Assembly: GCA_030549775.1 (NCBI GenBank)
Contig: CM060175.1
Location: 41,397,915 to 41,461,914, forward strand
Length of the DNA stretch: 64,000 nucleotides
Reading direction: 5' to 3'
Source of the DNA: Tamarix chinensis
Taxonomy: Eukaryota; Streptophyta; Magnoliopsida; Caryophyllales; Tamaricaceae
Shown here: positions 47,871-59,192 of the stretch, piece after piece
Layout: the number at the start of each line of letters is the position of its first letter
How positions within the stretch are numbered: the first letter of the stretch is position 1
Position numbers and translations under genes: made by a program
Notes under the pieces: generated by a model
What the model was told of the DNA's origin: nothing
The model's database searches: none
What the model saw: only the letters and a program-made list of their open reading frames with translations

Positions 47871-49138
47871 GATCTCTAATTGAGAAGTGAGGCACCATTA
47901 CCCTTCCTAAAATGCCATCGGTTTGAAGACCATTGCGGTCAAGCTAAAGACCCTTAACAAGCACTTCATGGGAGGCAACCCATGCTTTAAGTATTTCTTT
48001 ATTATGTTTCTTTTTTTTTTATGTGTGTTTCTTTTATTTTGTGTTTCCCTCCTTTTCTTTTTTTTTTCTTTTCTATTCTCTCTTTGTATTATATTTTTGT
48101 TGCACTTTTTTGGAAGGGATGATTGATTATCTAAGCTATCAAATATATGATATGAGGTTTAAAGGCATTACTTGAAGAAAAGGAGCAAAAAAGTTAAACA
48201 TAGGGTTGCACAACCGAAGCACGCCCTATTATACGACTATGCATAACCCTGGTACTAAAAAATGAGGAAAAGCCAAGAGCTAGGATATTATACTGTTAGG
48301 CTATGCTAGAACTATATGGCCATGCCAATTTGTAAAATATCAGGCTGAGACCAAAATTTTTGCACCATCCACCTGTGCACAACCTACATGCCCATGCAAT
48401 CCCAAGACCTTCTATGCATGGCCTACCCGTGCGAATCGTGTAAGATTGTGCATCCCTAATCTGCACAAAAATACCCACATGCCTATGCCTTCCCCTTCTT
48501 TCCTTCACCATCATCCTCCTCCATTTGCAAACCCTAGCTCCCTCCCAACTTTTTTGCCTCCTAGAACCATGTTGGAGCACCGTTGTTCCCGCTATTTCAG
48601 CCGCTACCACCTTCGCACGACCACTCTCCACCTGCACCACCTAGCAGTGCACAGTCTGCATGCCCTATTTTTCCCTTAAAGTTCCCATCTCACTTGTGCA
48701 CATCTAAATGCACCACCTGCTTTCCACTACACGACCACCCTTCCCACCACCACACATCTATTCTACCACCATTTCCATCACCATACAACCCATTAATCTA
48801 CACCTCCACCCCCTCTATACAAACCCTAAGTTTACACCCTTGTTTCATCTGTACACAATTCCACTGCACCAACTTCCAGTGTAACACTACACCGTCTCCC
48901 AATGCACCACCACACCACAACTTCTCCCCACCATTATTTTTCATGGGCTTTTCCACACCGCACACGGGCATCTCACTTAGTTTTCTTTTTCATTCATCTA
49001 GTTCCCTTCATTCTTAATTTTGTTCTTATTTAGTTCTTTCTATATTTAATTCCATTGTATATCTTCTGATCTCATATATGGTGTGTGGTTGCTTCAATCT
49101 ATTATATAATATTTTACTTTTGTAGACATACAGTAGCT
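47871..49138 (+). other. Athila post-pol spacer
   Basis: Non-coding link between pol and the third ORF, with GGGAGGCAACCCATGC near 47953, a T-rich tract near 48010-48110 and many ACATGCCCATGCAATCCC-like words. The open frames at 48446-49017 are C-rich and carry no domain I recognise. Confidence 0.55.
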
Positions 49139-50396
49139 ATGTCCCCAAAGAAATGATAAAAAACAAACCAAGAGGAAGGTAAGTCCTCACGACTGTAGCC
49201 ACGCCAATCCAAAGGCAAAGGTAAGGCTACAAATACACAACCCTACAATACCTATAGTATTATATTTACTGACCCTGATGATGAGGATCTTTACGAGGGG
49301 CTTGCGTCTCAAAATATTGCCCCAACTTGATTCATCAATTGGGAATGTCTTGAGGTATTAGGGCTTAAGGAGGATGTTGTGTATTTTCTCTCTCATGGTG
49401 GCCTATACCTTTTTTTTCCCATTCATATCATACAATCAAGGGACTCACTCTTGAGTTCCTTAGTTCGTTTTATTTTGATCGTGTCAGATATACCATCCTT
49501 TTTTTAACTCTTCAATGAGACTCGAAAAATGTCTTCGTCTAGATTTTCGTCCTTGCTTCATCTTCCCACTTTTGGTCAGGCCCACAAATGTGGGATCCTT
49601 AAGAGTTCTGGACTAAACTCACCTTACCAAAGAGGGGTTGTGCTCCTAAGCCATATAGTGGACATCGCGCTAAGGCCACGCTCGTTTATAATCTGGCCCT
49701 ACACTATATCTAATGGTTTTTGGCCGGCATAATCTTCGGCCGGGGAAAAAGCTAAGGCAATGTATGCAAGTTAGAGCTTTTCACTCTATGTTGTATGCTC
49801 CGAGATGATGCCCTCAATGGAGGGTATTATCTTACCAATCATCTCAATACGGTGAGCACCAACCTCACCAGTGATATCATCATTGGCGGTATCATTACAT
49901 ACTTTGCCACTTGGCTAGGGCATAGTTTCAATGGCATACTCGTGGGCTTTCTGCCGACTTACCAAGGGCTGGTGACCTGCACATATATGTAATTAATTGT
50001 GTAGGATCGGCTTCATTAAAGATTATTTTATAAGGTATGGTATCCGTTACCCAAAAAAACTTTCACTAATTTCATAGGGAACAATTGCACCAACTTGTTA
50101 GCTTCTCTCAATATGTCTCTCCTAGCTCAGCCGATTCCCCCTTGGACGATCATCCCAACATCCCTGAAGAAGAGCCTTATTTGCCTTTTCTTAAAGTCCC
50201 AACACCTACTTCTTTTGGCACCGATTCCGACCCTTCTTCCTTCGGCACCTCTTGGGATGTCCGCTTCCAACATATTGATGACTGATTTGATATGTTGGAT
50301 GCTCAGGTTACTAGTCTTAGGGAAGTTGTCGCTCCCATTGACCAAATGAACACCATGATACAACAAATGTATCAATGGCATTTGGTGCATAGTTAC
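49139..50396 (+). pseudogene. Athila env-like third ORF, degenerate
   Basis: Starts at an ATG (MSPKK, next codons stops), followed by a basic stretch, then text like FINWECLEVLGLKEDV near 49330 and further segments such as HSFNGILVGFLPTYQGLVT near 49920, in the place of the third ORF of Athila elements. Frames are broken repeatedly; longest pieces 49529-49732, 49795-49992 and 50085-50285. The end is cut by GL6. Assignment rests mainly on position after integrase and partial likeness. Confidence 0.5.
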
Positions 50397-51263
50397 TAAA
50401 ATACCCCAAAACCTTAATTTAAGAAATTATGGAAAAATAAGAATTTATTAGGAACATTAATTAAATAAATTATTTTATTAAAATAAGAGGAATTAATTAA
50501 GGCAAGATCAAGAGGAAAATAATAAATAATATAATTAGAAAACTAGGGTGTTTTGCTAATTAAAATGGAATTAAGGAAAAATTATTTAAAATATCCTAAA
50601 TTAATATAAAAATAAAATTTATTTATTATTTTATTAAAATATTATTATTTTTAAAATTTTAAAAATATCAAAATGTTCTAAATACCCCAATCCATCTATT
50701 TTTTCATTTTCCCATTTTCCTTTTTTCCCTTGCTTTTCCTTTTTTTTTTTCTTTCCTTCCTCTCCTTTCCCCTTTTCCTTTTATCCTTCCTCCCCCGATC
50801 TAGGTCAGCCCACGCTTGCGGCCCAGACCCCCTTCTCCTCTGCGTGGCCCAAGACCCACCTTCCTTTTCTTTTTTCCCCACTCATCACTAGCCACTCGGT
50901 CCTCTCCTCTTTTTCTTTCTTTCTTTTTCCTTTGGGCCTGCCGGTCCACTCATTTCTTCTTCCTTCTTCTTCCCCGTCCCTCCTTCCCCTGCTCCTTCCC
51001 CATGCAGGTATATGGCCCCTCTAACACTGCACACTGGCATTCCAACTCCCCTCTCTTCCCCGTCGATTTCTCTCCAAGCTCGACCCAATTATCTCTCCTA
51101 TCTCTCCTCACGCATGCCCCTCTCTCCCTTCCTCTCTCCTTCCCCGAGCTGACAAGACCTGCAACTTCACAAGCTTGTACTGGCTGTGCGCCGCCGGCCA
51201 GTGACCTACCACGCATGCCACACTCTTCCCCTAGTCCCCCTCTATTTTCCCCCTTCAATGGCC

Positions 51264-51271
51264 TATAAATA
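51264..51271 (+). promoter_or_regulatory. TATA box of GL6
   Basis: GGCCTATAAATACTC, 867 bp inside the copy. Confidence 0.55.
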
Positions 51272-51924
51272 CTCTTTAATTGTCCCCCCCCATTTGATCA
51301 GTTTTTCCCTACCCAAAAAATCCCCCTTTGTTGCATCACCGCTTATTTAGACGACCACCCCGTCACCACCACCCCGCACCGCCACTTGAACCACCTCTCA
51401 AACCACACCCTACACCACCCTCCATCAAACTACCCCACTCACCACTCCCGATTCTTCTTGCATGAGCCGCCTTGGTCGTGTGAATTTGGCTATTCAACTA
51501 ACCTCTTCTCACCCACCATCGCGCTTCACGTCGCCATTCTCGCCACAACCACCACTCCCCTACCCCCTAAAACCACTAGAAAAACCTCCTCTACCTCCCC
51601 CTACCTTCCTTTCCCCTGCCTACCTCTCCTTCTCCCTTCCTCCCTCTCGACCACCTTCGACCACCACACCCACCATTGCCTGCGTTGCCCCTTTGGCTAC
51701 ACCACCACCACCATTTCAACCCTCTCAACCTAAGGCATCCACCACCACCTTAATCACCCTCTCATTCCCCCTCTTCTATCCTAAATGGCTACCTTTCCTC
51801 CCTCTCTTCTCCCTCCTCCACCGCTGCCACCACTGCTTTGCGCTGCCGCCTAGTCATCACCGTCCCTAGGTGGTATCGTAGCCCCTACAACCCTTAAACT
51901 CTATTTATGCAAATGTTATCTTTT

Positions 51925-51948
51925 TTATTAGTATTAATATTATTATTC

Positions 51949-51980
<32 letters not shown>

Positions 51981-52270
51981 TATTATTATTATTATTGTCA
52001 ATATTAGTATTAGTATTATGTCATCATTATTATTATTAAATATAACCTTGGAGTATTAATACTATTATTATTATGAAGGGTTGAAACCTTATTTTTATTA
52101 TTACTATGGTTATCATTATTTTTATTATCATTAATATCATCATCATCATCATCATTATTATTAATGCTAACTTTGGCATATTATTACTTTTATTATTACT
52201 ATAAATATTCGAACCCTATTATTATTATTTACCATTCGGCTATTGTTAGTATTAGTATTATAATTAACAC

Positions 52271-52332
<62 letters not shown>

Positions 52333-52621
52333 CTATCACTATTATTATAGCTAACCATATTATCACTTAAGTTACTATTATTATGATTATTAGGACCCTT
52401 ACTCGTATTATTCTTAAGATTAGAACCATTATTAATATCACTATTATGACTATGATTATCATTATAATTATTATTAATTGTTAATATTACCTATACCACT
52501 AATATTACTATCACTACTAGCATTTTTATTATTATTAACATCATTATTTTCATTATTTTAGTATTGCTAATATCATTATTATTGTAATTGTTAATAAGAT
52601 TTGGGTTGTTATTAGTACTAT
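51925..52621 (+). repeat. Imperfect (ATT)n zone in GL6
   Basis: About 0.7 kb of ATT/TTA repeats with ATC and ACT interruptions; the truncation point of GL6 lies at its right edge. Confidence 0.92.
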
Positions 52622-52807
52622 CACTACAATGGTTAATTTAAAATAGTTACCAACAAAAGCGTTGCTTTAATTTTAATAACAGTTAATGTATGGAATTGCT
52701 ATTAAAACTTGCTTTACATTCCCACCCCAAATTTTTTACATTTTCATCAACAATTAAATCAAACCATAATTTATGTGGCATTATTAATTATTGATTTTGT
52801 AGTAGTG
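52622..52807. mobile_element. Small CACTA-like MITE candidate
   Basis: Begins CACTACAA and ends TTGTAGTAGTG, whose complement is CACTACTACAA, similar to CACTA termini. Inside are GCGTTGCTTTAATTTTAATAAC and AATTGCTATTAAAACTTGC, a near-inverted pair. No 3-bp target duplication was found (TAT against ATT), so this is tentative. Confidence 0.4.
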
Positions 52808-52811
52808 ATTC

Positions 52812-53190
52812 ACTAAAGAATGAAGGAAACTTACCATCTATTTTGATTCGTAGTAGTGGAATAGAGCATATGTGCTTAACATCAATCTTGCAACCACTCT
52901 CATCCATGATCCTATTCACCTTTATGTCCTCATATGCTTGTTGCTCCTGCTAAAATTTGACTACCTTACTCTGTATTTTAATACAAAAGGTGTTTGGGAG
53001 TCTAAATTCACTCATAGCTTAGGTGAAGATATCTTAAGCCACAAACTTTAGCATAATCTCATTCCCCACTCTTAACAATAGTTTGCACTCCCACCCTTGC
53101 AGATTCTTCAATATGTCATCCTTGATAATCTCAAATATCTTCACCTTTTGATCTGTTAATCATCATGAGTAGCCTCAAGTAACTGCTATA
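52812..53190 (-). pseudogene. LINE RT C-terminal fragment, minus strand
   Basis: Minus-strand translation gives the region after the RT palm of a plant LINE: YLRLLMMINRSK, frameshift, KIFEIIKDDILKNLQGW, then ECKLLLRVGNEIMLKFVA and AMSEFRLPNTFCIKIQS, matching the LQGWK-LLS-G-IL-K-VAQA-PTYAMS-F-LP pattern of L1-type ORF2. Trp/Gln codons are now stops. It is only about 380 bp and cut on its downstream side by the small MITE candidate. Confidence 0.72.
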
Positions 53191-53563
53191 AGCCTAAACT
53201 TAAGTTACCTCACTATTATTATAAGCTCTTATTTCTTTCCTTTAAGAACATTTGCACTAAAATCTATTTTAGGATTTTTTTTAGATGTATGATTTATCCC
53301 AACTCCTTCACATATATCTAAAGAATATTTTGCCATAGTTAGACTTCCTCTTAAAAACTCTAATAAATTAAATCAAGCCTAGGATATTAGAATAAATTAA
53401 AGAAATAATTATTAATCTAAGCTAAGAATTTTAGATAAAAATATATAAATAAAAAAATAAAATCTAATAAATATTAAATTAATTAATAAAAGTTACCAAG
53501 GAATCTAGATCCACCTCTATAAAATTTAAAAATTCAATTAACCAATTACTTGACCACTTCAAT
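53191..53563. other. AT-rich spacer
   Basis: Nothing recognisable; possibly further decayed LINE sequence. Confidence 0.4.
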
Positions 53564-55064
53564 TGTTAACCTTCTAGGTTAATCAATGCCCTAACCTTTT
53601 ATTTTGATGAAAAAAAATCTTACCTAAGTATTTAACTTGTCTGTCTAAGTGTGCAAGTATTATATCATTCAAATTAAGATGATAACACTCACTTAAACCA
53701 TCTTTCAAAGTGTAAAGTTTACAAGAGCAATCAAGGTTCCAAAGAACAATAGAAAATCTACAAGAAAAGGCTTTGAATAATTTGAATATTCATGATAGAA
53801 ATTTTATTATGTCTTAGGACTATATGCACATGTGTTTTACATGTTGGAAACTTAAGACAAATATATTTTTTTTCCTTTTAAAAATGCTTTAAAAGAATTT
53901 ATAATTACATTACACTTTTTTAAGGCAAGAAAAAATCTTTCGACATAGATTTTCAAATATACCAAACTTTGAGTAAAATAATAAATGATGTGCTTCACTT
54001 TTGAAAACACATTCGAAATAACTTCTACATAGTCTCTAATTGTTTGAGCACAAAATTAACCACATTTTAAATGGCTTGAAATATTTTTCAAAGGGCTAAC
54101 CTCTTTAAAGGTAAAATTTTAGCCATCTTGGCTTAGCAAATAATCGGTGAATGATAGAAAATAATGATTGGTCAAATAGGCTATAGAGATAGTAGAAACA
54201 GAATGAAGGGTTCAACAGGAAGGCCAATAGAATACACTGAAATGATTGGTGATCAACCGAAGAGAGCTGTCTAGTAAAAATCCACCCATTGTTATGTGAC
54301 CACCAGAGCCTTTCTTGGCTATGGAGATAGTATAAACATAATAAATGGGCTAGCTCTAATTCTTCTCAACTTTATTGGCTAATAAATAAGAGCTATTATG
54401 CTTGAATGATCTTTCAAGGAATATCCCTGCACTTTTCTAAGATAATTACTTTCATAATTTATTCTAATACAATATATTTTTGATTTCATACAATTTCAAA
54501 TCAAAATTAAACATCTCTAGTGATAAACATGTTTAACATTTAGTTAGAGTGTTCATATACTTGTAATTCTTATTTCTCTAGCTAAATTGTAATCTTCACT
54601 AGTGATTATTCACTTTAATATTTCTTCTAGTGAATATTCATTCACTTTAATATTTCTTCTAGTGAATATTCATTCAAAATCATCATCTCAAACAAAAATG
54701 AATAGCGGTGTATTATCTAGCACTAATTTGAGAGGTCATTAACATTATAGTCTCATAAACCTTGGGAAGATAACTAGGGAAAGTATAAGTCATCTCCTAC
54801 AGGGTCCTAGAGATAGTAGACTTATAAACTAAAAGATTAGCAATCATCATCAAACACGCACTATAAATAAAGAGATATTCAAATTCAAATGAAAAAATAT
54901 TTTGGTAATGGATTTAGCTAAACTTTCTAAATTTTCTTGAACTACTATAAATTGAGTGTTCATGTTTTGGAAAATTATCTACTAACTTCTCTAAACATTT
55001 TAATTTTTTATTATTATTTTATATACTCTATTTACCCCTTCTAAAGTATCTTTAAAAATTTTCA
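53564..55064 (+). repeat. 5' LTR of the pol-less element
   Basis: Begins TGTTAACCTT, ends TTTTCA. Shared words with the right LTR in the same order: CTAAGTGT, AAAGGCTTTGAA, ACATGTGTTTTACAT, TTTCAAATATACCAAAC, AATAATAAATGATGTG, CTTGAATGATNTTTCAAGGAAT, ATATACTCTATT. Confidence 0.78.
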
Positions 55065-55067
55065 ATT

Positions 55068-55078
55068 TGTATTAGTGC
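55068..55078 (+). other. Degenerate primer-binding site
   Basis: TGTATTAGTGC resembles TGGTATCAGAGC, complementary to initiator tRNA-Met and usual in Ty1/copia elements, with one deletion and two changes. It starts 3 bp after the LTR. Confidence 0.5.
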
Positions 55079-55239
55079 TTGGGGCTTCATCAAATTGATC
55101 TATTAATCAAATGCTCAAGATCCTTATGTGTCCTTGTTGTTGAAGATTTGGCATCGTCAAAACCTCTATTATTCATTGGAGAAAATTTTTAGGTTTGGAT
55201 GAGAGTGATTAATACCTTCTTCAACTCATAAAATCAAGA

Positions 55240-55886
55240 CCCGTGATTCATCATTCAATATGGTCCAATCACGATTCAAATGTTCATTCTTAATGGATTA
55301 ACTGATAAACTAATTGAAGAATTGAAAAAATTTGATAAGCAAAGATCCGCATTGAATGGCAAAGCTATATTGATGATCTATTGTCATTGCTAAGGAGATG
55401 TGGAAAAAATTTGAACATAACTTATGGTGGTGAAGAAATGGAAGAAGCTCCACAACCCTAATTCATCATGTCATATGATATAACTTCATGTAAAGAAGAT
55501 GAGGTAAAAAATTCTCTTCTAAACTTTGAAAATCACTTAGTTTCTTTAAATAAGTGTCTTAATAATTTTGAATATATGAATAGTCACAACTTAGATTTAA
55601 CTAATAAATCTTCTCATTTGTGTTCATGCCATGGAAAGTTAAATGTTAGGAAGGAATGTTTACATTTGTGGTTGGAAATTTGAAATCTAGGTTAGATGTG
55701 GATATTGAAAATACTAAAGATCAATCTTTGTTAAACAATGTTGAAAAAGAAAATGTTTTTGAGCTCCTTAAAAATATTCCACAAAATTTCTTAATAAGAT
55801 TGTATAGTAACTTGAACTTCACCTTAAAATTTCATAGAATCATCTCAAATAAAATTTGGATTCCAAAAAAAATGCATTTTTATTGA
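55240..55886 (+). pseudogene. gag-like remnant
   Basis: Pieces such as KKFDKQRSALNGKAILMIYC followed by an EMWKKFEH-type stretch recall the UBN2/gag core (DK..L..NAKA...LYC....EIW..LE) of copia gag. The clean frame 55468-55683 continues it with EDEVKNSLLNFENHLVSLN, and 55656-55886 overlaps it in another frame. Several stops and a probable deletion are present. Confidence 0.5.
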
Positions 55887-57694
55887 TGATACATAGAGAG
55901 CTAACTACTCTAGAACCAAAAGGATATAGCTACCAAAAGCATGTTTTTAAAATTTTATTGTGGGGGAAGAGAAGAAGAAGAAAATGACAAGCGTGAATGA
56001 TCAACACCAACGTCTCTTCTACTTGTTCATAGATGAAAAGTGAAATGCTCTCAAAATTGCTAATTTCAAGTTAGTATTCTCACTTTTATATACATTGTGT
56101 TTAGATTTAATTATTATTATTATAACAAAAATATTTACATTATGAGTGTTATTTAATTATGAACTCCTACTTAGAGTCTTGATCTCATATTCCCTATACT
56201 TAACATTTTGTATATGGTCTTGGTTTTGCATTAATAAAAAATTAAACAAATAATCAAAATGTTATTTTTGAGTAAAACATCATTGAATACATTAGTCAAG
56301 TGGTTCAATTGAACTAGTCATCTAGAATGAGAAAAATAGGTTATAATTGAAACACCCTATCAAACAATTGAAAATTAAAAAATTGATGCAGTGATCGACC
56401 ACCCTTCAACATCTAGTTAACCAAAGTGTTTGAGCATCAAATAGCTTGGGAATTTGAGCAATTTTTTTCTTTTTCTACTTTTTGTTTAAGCATATAGACA
56501 TGGTTTGAATTCCTATAGTTCACTCCATCTTCTCTCCTCCTAGTATCAATTTTGTGGTGTTTTATTCTAGAAGCAACATGACTCTTTATAAGGTAAGTTT
56601 CAAACTATCCTTCTAATTAAAATGTTGTGGATGAAATATTGGGCTCGATTGAGTCAAAATTGGATGATGAATTGTGTTTGTACTTAGATTCTCCTTATAG
56701 TTGATGGTTTATTCCACTCTTTCTTGGCAAATTTTGAGAAAATTGGATGAATATTATTTCCCAATTTGTGACATATGTGAGCCAGTTTTTAGTTGTTATG
56801 GTTGGATTTTGGCCAAATAGAGTTTACAAAATGTTTTAAATTTAGATTATTTCTATCATATGGAAATAATTTTTTTATTCCTACTATATTTAATCTACTA
56901 AATATTTTAGGCAAAACCTTAATAACCTAATTGTTCTATGTTTATATTGAATAATCTATTACTTAGTTATGCTAGAATTAACTACCTTGATTCGCTTATA
57001 AACTATCTTTTAGAATTTTTCCATCATCTAGATCAACATTCTTGCATTTGAATCTTGAAATTCATTACTTATAAACTAAATAAGATATTTCAATATATGT
57101 AAGGATGCTTTTACTTTATTGATAAGGCTTAACTATTCAAACTTGCCCCAAACTATACCTTGTAGTGATTGACTCCACTTAATTTGGATTTAATGGTCAA
57201 TTATACTTTTAATGGAGATTCTATTTAAGATAATTTGGCTTTGGAATTCCCTTCCTACACTCTAAAATATTCAATTCTTTGTCTTAAGATGAAATCCTCT
57301 CATATGGTCTATTGCACTTGGATGATACCTTTAGTAAAAAAAAATTACTAAACTTTGGTTGATTAGATCAAAAATGGATAGAACCTCTTTTTAAGTTTAA
57401 AATGAGTGAACATGATCTATGATGCATTATTTCAAAAACTTCACTCTATTGATGAAGTGTTTGATTAGCTTCCTAAATTTATTGGTTGGATTTAAAATGT
57501 TTTCTAAGATTCTCATTAAATATTCTTTGGCATTAAAATGTTGTATGCATATCTACACTTAACATTAATTACGTTGATTATAAAACATTGGGAAAAATCT
57601 TGTGTTGAAATTAAAACTATGAATTATATTGTATATCTAATTATCAATGGTGAAATATCCTTACTAGCTCACCTACTTCTCTGTCTTCTTATTT
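55887..57694 (+). other. Interior of pol-less element, nothing recognised
   Basis: AT-rich, without clear domains; words near 56285-56440 (CAAGTGGTTCAATTGAACTAG) resemble non-coding text common around plant LTRs. Confidence 0.4.
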
Positions 57695-59192
57695 ATGGGG
57701 CCGTAGAAATCTAGTAGAGGTAGTCCATCTCCAAAACACCATAGAGCATCTAACCAATCTCATTGATCACACTCTATGAATCCTTCTCCTAGATTTTCTC
57801 TACCTCCTACTACAATGCCTTCAGAACTTTTAGATTCTTCTAGTCCTATATATGAGCACTATTTTTTCTCTCTCTCATCTTAATATTGCTACATTAACAT
57901 TTATCCCTCTAAAGAGGTCCTTAAAGGGAGATATTTGTCCTTATTTTTTGCATGACAACAATTTATATTTTATTAGAGGTTTTATGGTTTAGGTTTACTT
58001 CCTCTATTTAACATCTCTGTCCCAATCTAGTGAGATTATTCTATAGCAATACTTGATTTGATGAAAGATATATTCATAGCTACATGTGGCATGTTTGTAT
58101 TACCCTAAACCACACCACTTTAGCATAGATTATTGGTTTAGTTGGTTATCTTTATGAAGGGGAGACCTTTTCTTCTTGGTTAGAGATTCTGGCTTCCCTT
58201 TATCCATTTATCTTAATGAGAATTGGAGAGGTCATTCTAGAAGCTGATACCTCCTTTATGTTGAGGATCATGTTATTGATCATATGATAAGCACCATAGT
58301 ATTTCCTAAGAACTGGTTTTAAACTAGGTTTAGGGTGATTTATTGGTATTTCTTTTAAAGATTTAATTGAAATAGTCATTTGTGTATCACTTGTAATATC
58401 ATCTTCTATATGCATCATATGAGTGCGTATGACCATGCTCTTCTTCCTTATGCACATCTCTTGACCCTTGTGTTTAGTCACTTTAATGTATCTATTGAGG
58501 GTTTTGGTCCTACTTATCTCGAGACCATTGAGTAGAAGTCTGGCATCTACAAGCTTTATGTTATCAAAAGGATGGGACTTGCTTTGTTTGAGTATCAATA
58601 GATTATTTAGAGACCCTGACATGTACCCTCTCTCGCATCAAAACTTCTTACACCTAATCTAGATCCTCATTCTCCCTCTTTATCCACTCATCCCCATCAT
58701 ACTAACATTAATGCACCTTCTCTACCTATTTGTGTATTTTCACAAATGTCGCCCTTCTATAAGATAATAGTTCAGATGATTGGTTGAATAGAGAGATGGA
58801 TGATCACTCACGTTGGGATTGTAGATGGATATTTATCATAGATATGCTCTATAATTTACATTCAAGAGAGGCATTTGGATAGTATTCTTTAAATAAATGG
58901 TATTGATCCTCATTGTGATCATGCCTCTCCTAGGTCCTCAAATCATACAAATCATCCTCAAGATGATGACTCAATATAAATGACTAAGTCAATTGACTAT
59001 GATGCATCTATGGAGTACATTAATTAGGGTTGGTCTTACATTGGAAGAGAGAATGTTGAGGTCTCCACCCCTGTAGTGGATGATTTTCATGATGTACCTA
59101 CTAAGGCCTTTGGTTCAGATGATGATGATGAATTAGATGTAGTAAAATCTCAACACAATGCCACATTAGATCCTCATCCTTCAGATCTATGA
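57695..59192 (+). pseudogene. Broken ORF, plant-transposon-protein-like, acidic tail
   Basis: An ATG at 57695 opens a Ser/Pro-rich basic start (KSSRGSPSPKHHRASNQSH). The middle, spread over frames, has SYMW...EIIGLVGYLYEGETFSSW-like text (about 58085-58180) and HALLPYAHLLTLVFSHFNV (about 58435-58490), which resembles the domain annotated in plants as putative plant transposon protein (A-x-FYANL, SYVRG, LPYG-LLT-VF-HF pattern). The end is clean from 59041: VPTKAFGSDDDDELDVV then a stop TGA at 59190. At least one frameshift and about a dozen stops. Function unknown; the domain match is by memory of its pattern only. Confidence 0.42.

Larger units (their letters stand above)
36822..50396 (+). 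mobile_element. Athila-like Ty3 retrotransposon, broken, with nested insertion
   Basis: In order: 5' LTR, tRNA-Asp primer site at 38258, gag, protease, reverse transcriptase, RNase H, [GL5 insertion 42551-46730], integrase, a spacer with the Athila-typical GGGAGGCAACCCA word near 47953, and an env-like third region from 49139, then [GL6 from 50397]. The primer site, gene order and third ORF are those of the Athila clade. All reading frames carry many stops. No 3' LTR or polypurine tract was found in the window; sequence after GL6 is unrelated, so the right end is probably deleted. The left LTR edge is approximate. Confidence 0.85.
50397..52621 (+). mobile_element. GL6: truncated GL-family copy
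   Basis: Begins TAAAATACCCC (family TGAAATACCCC with one change) directly inside the Athila third ORF. It keeps the AT-rich head, CT-rich tract (50695-50790), GGCCCA boxes near 50818 and 50845, TATA at 51264, C-rich exon-like zone to about 51890 and an ATT zone to about 52620. The conserved block, array, palindrome, stem-loop and second terminus are missing: the copy stops inside the ATT zone. The missing part is about 2 kb by comparison with GL5. Frames at 50816-51869 are compositional. Confidence 0.75.

Noticed and set aside
48446..49017. C-rich frames after Athila pol as a host gene
   Set aside because: They lie in the Athila post-pol spacer, overlap in two frames and show no domain.
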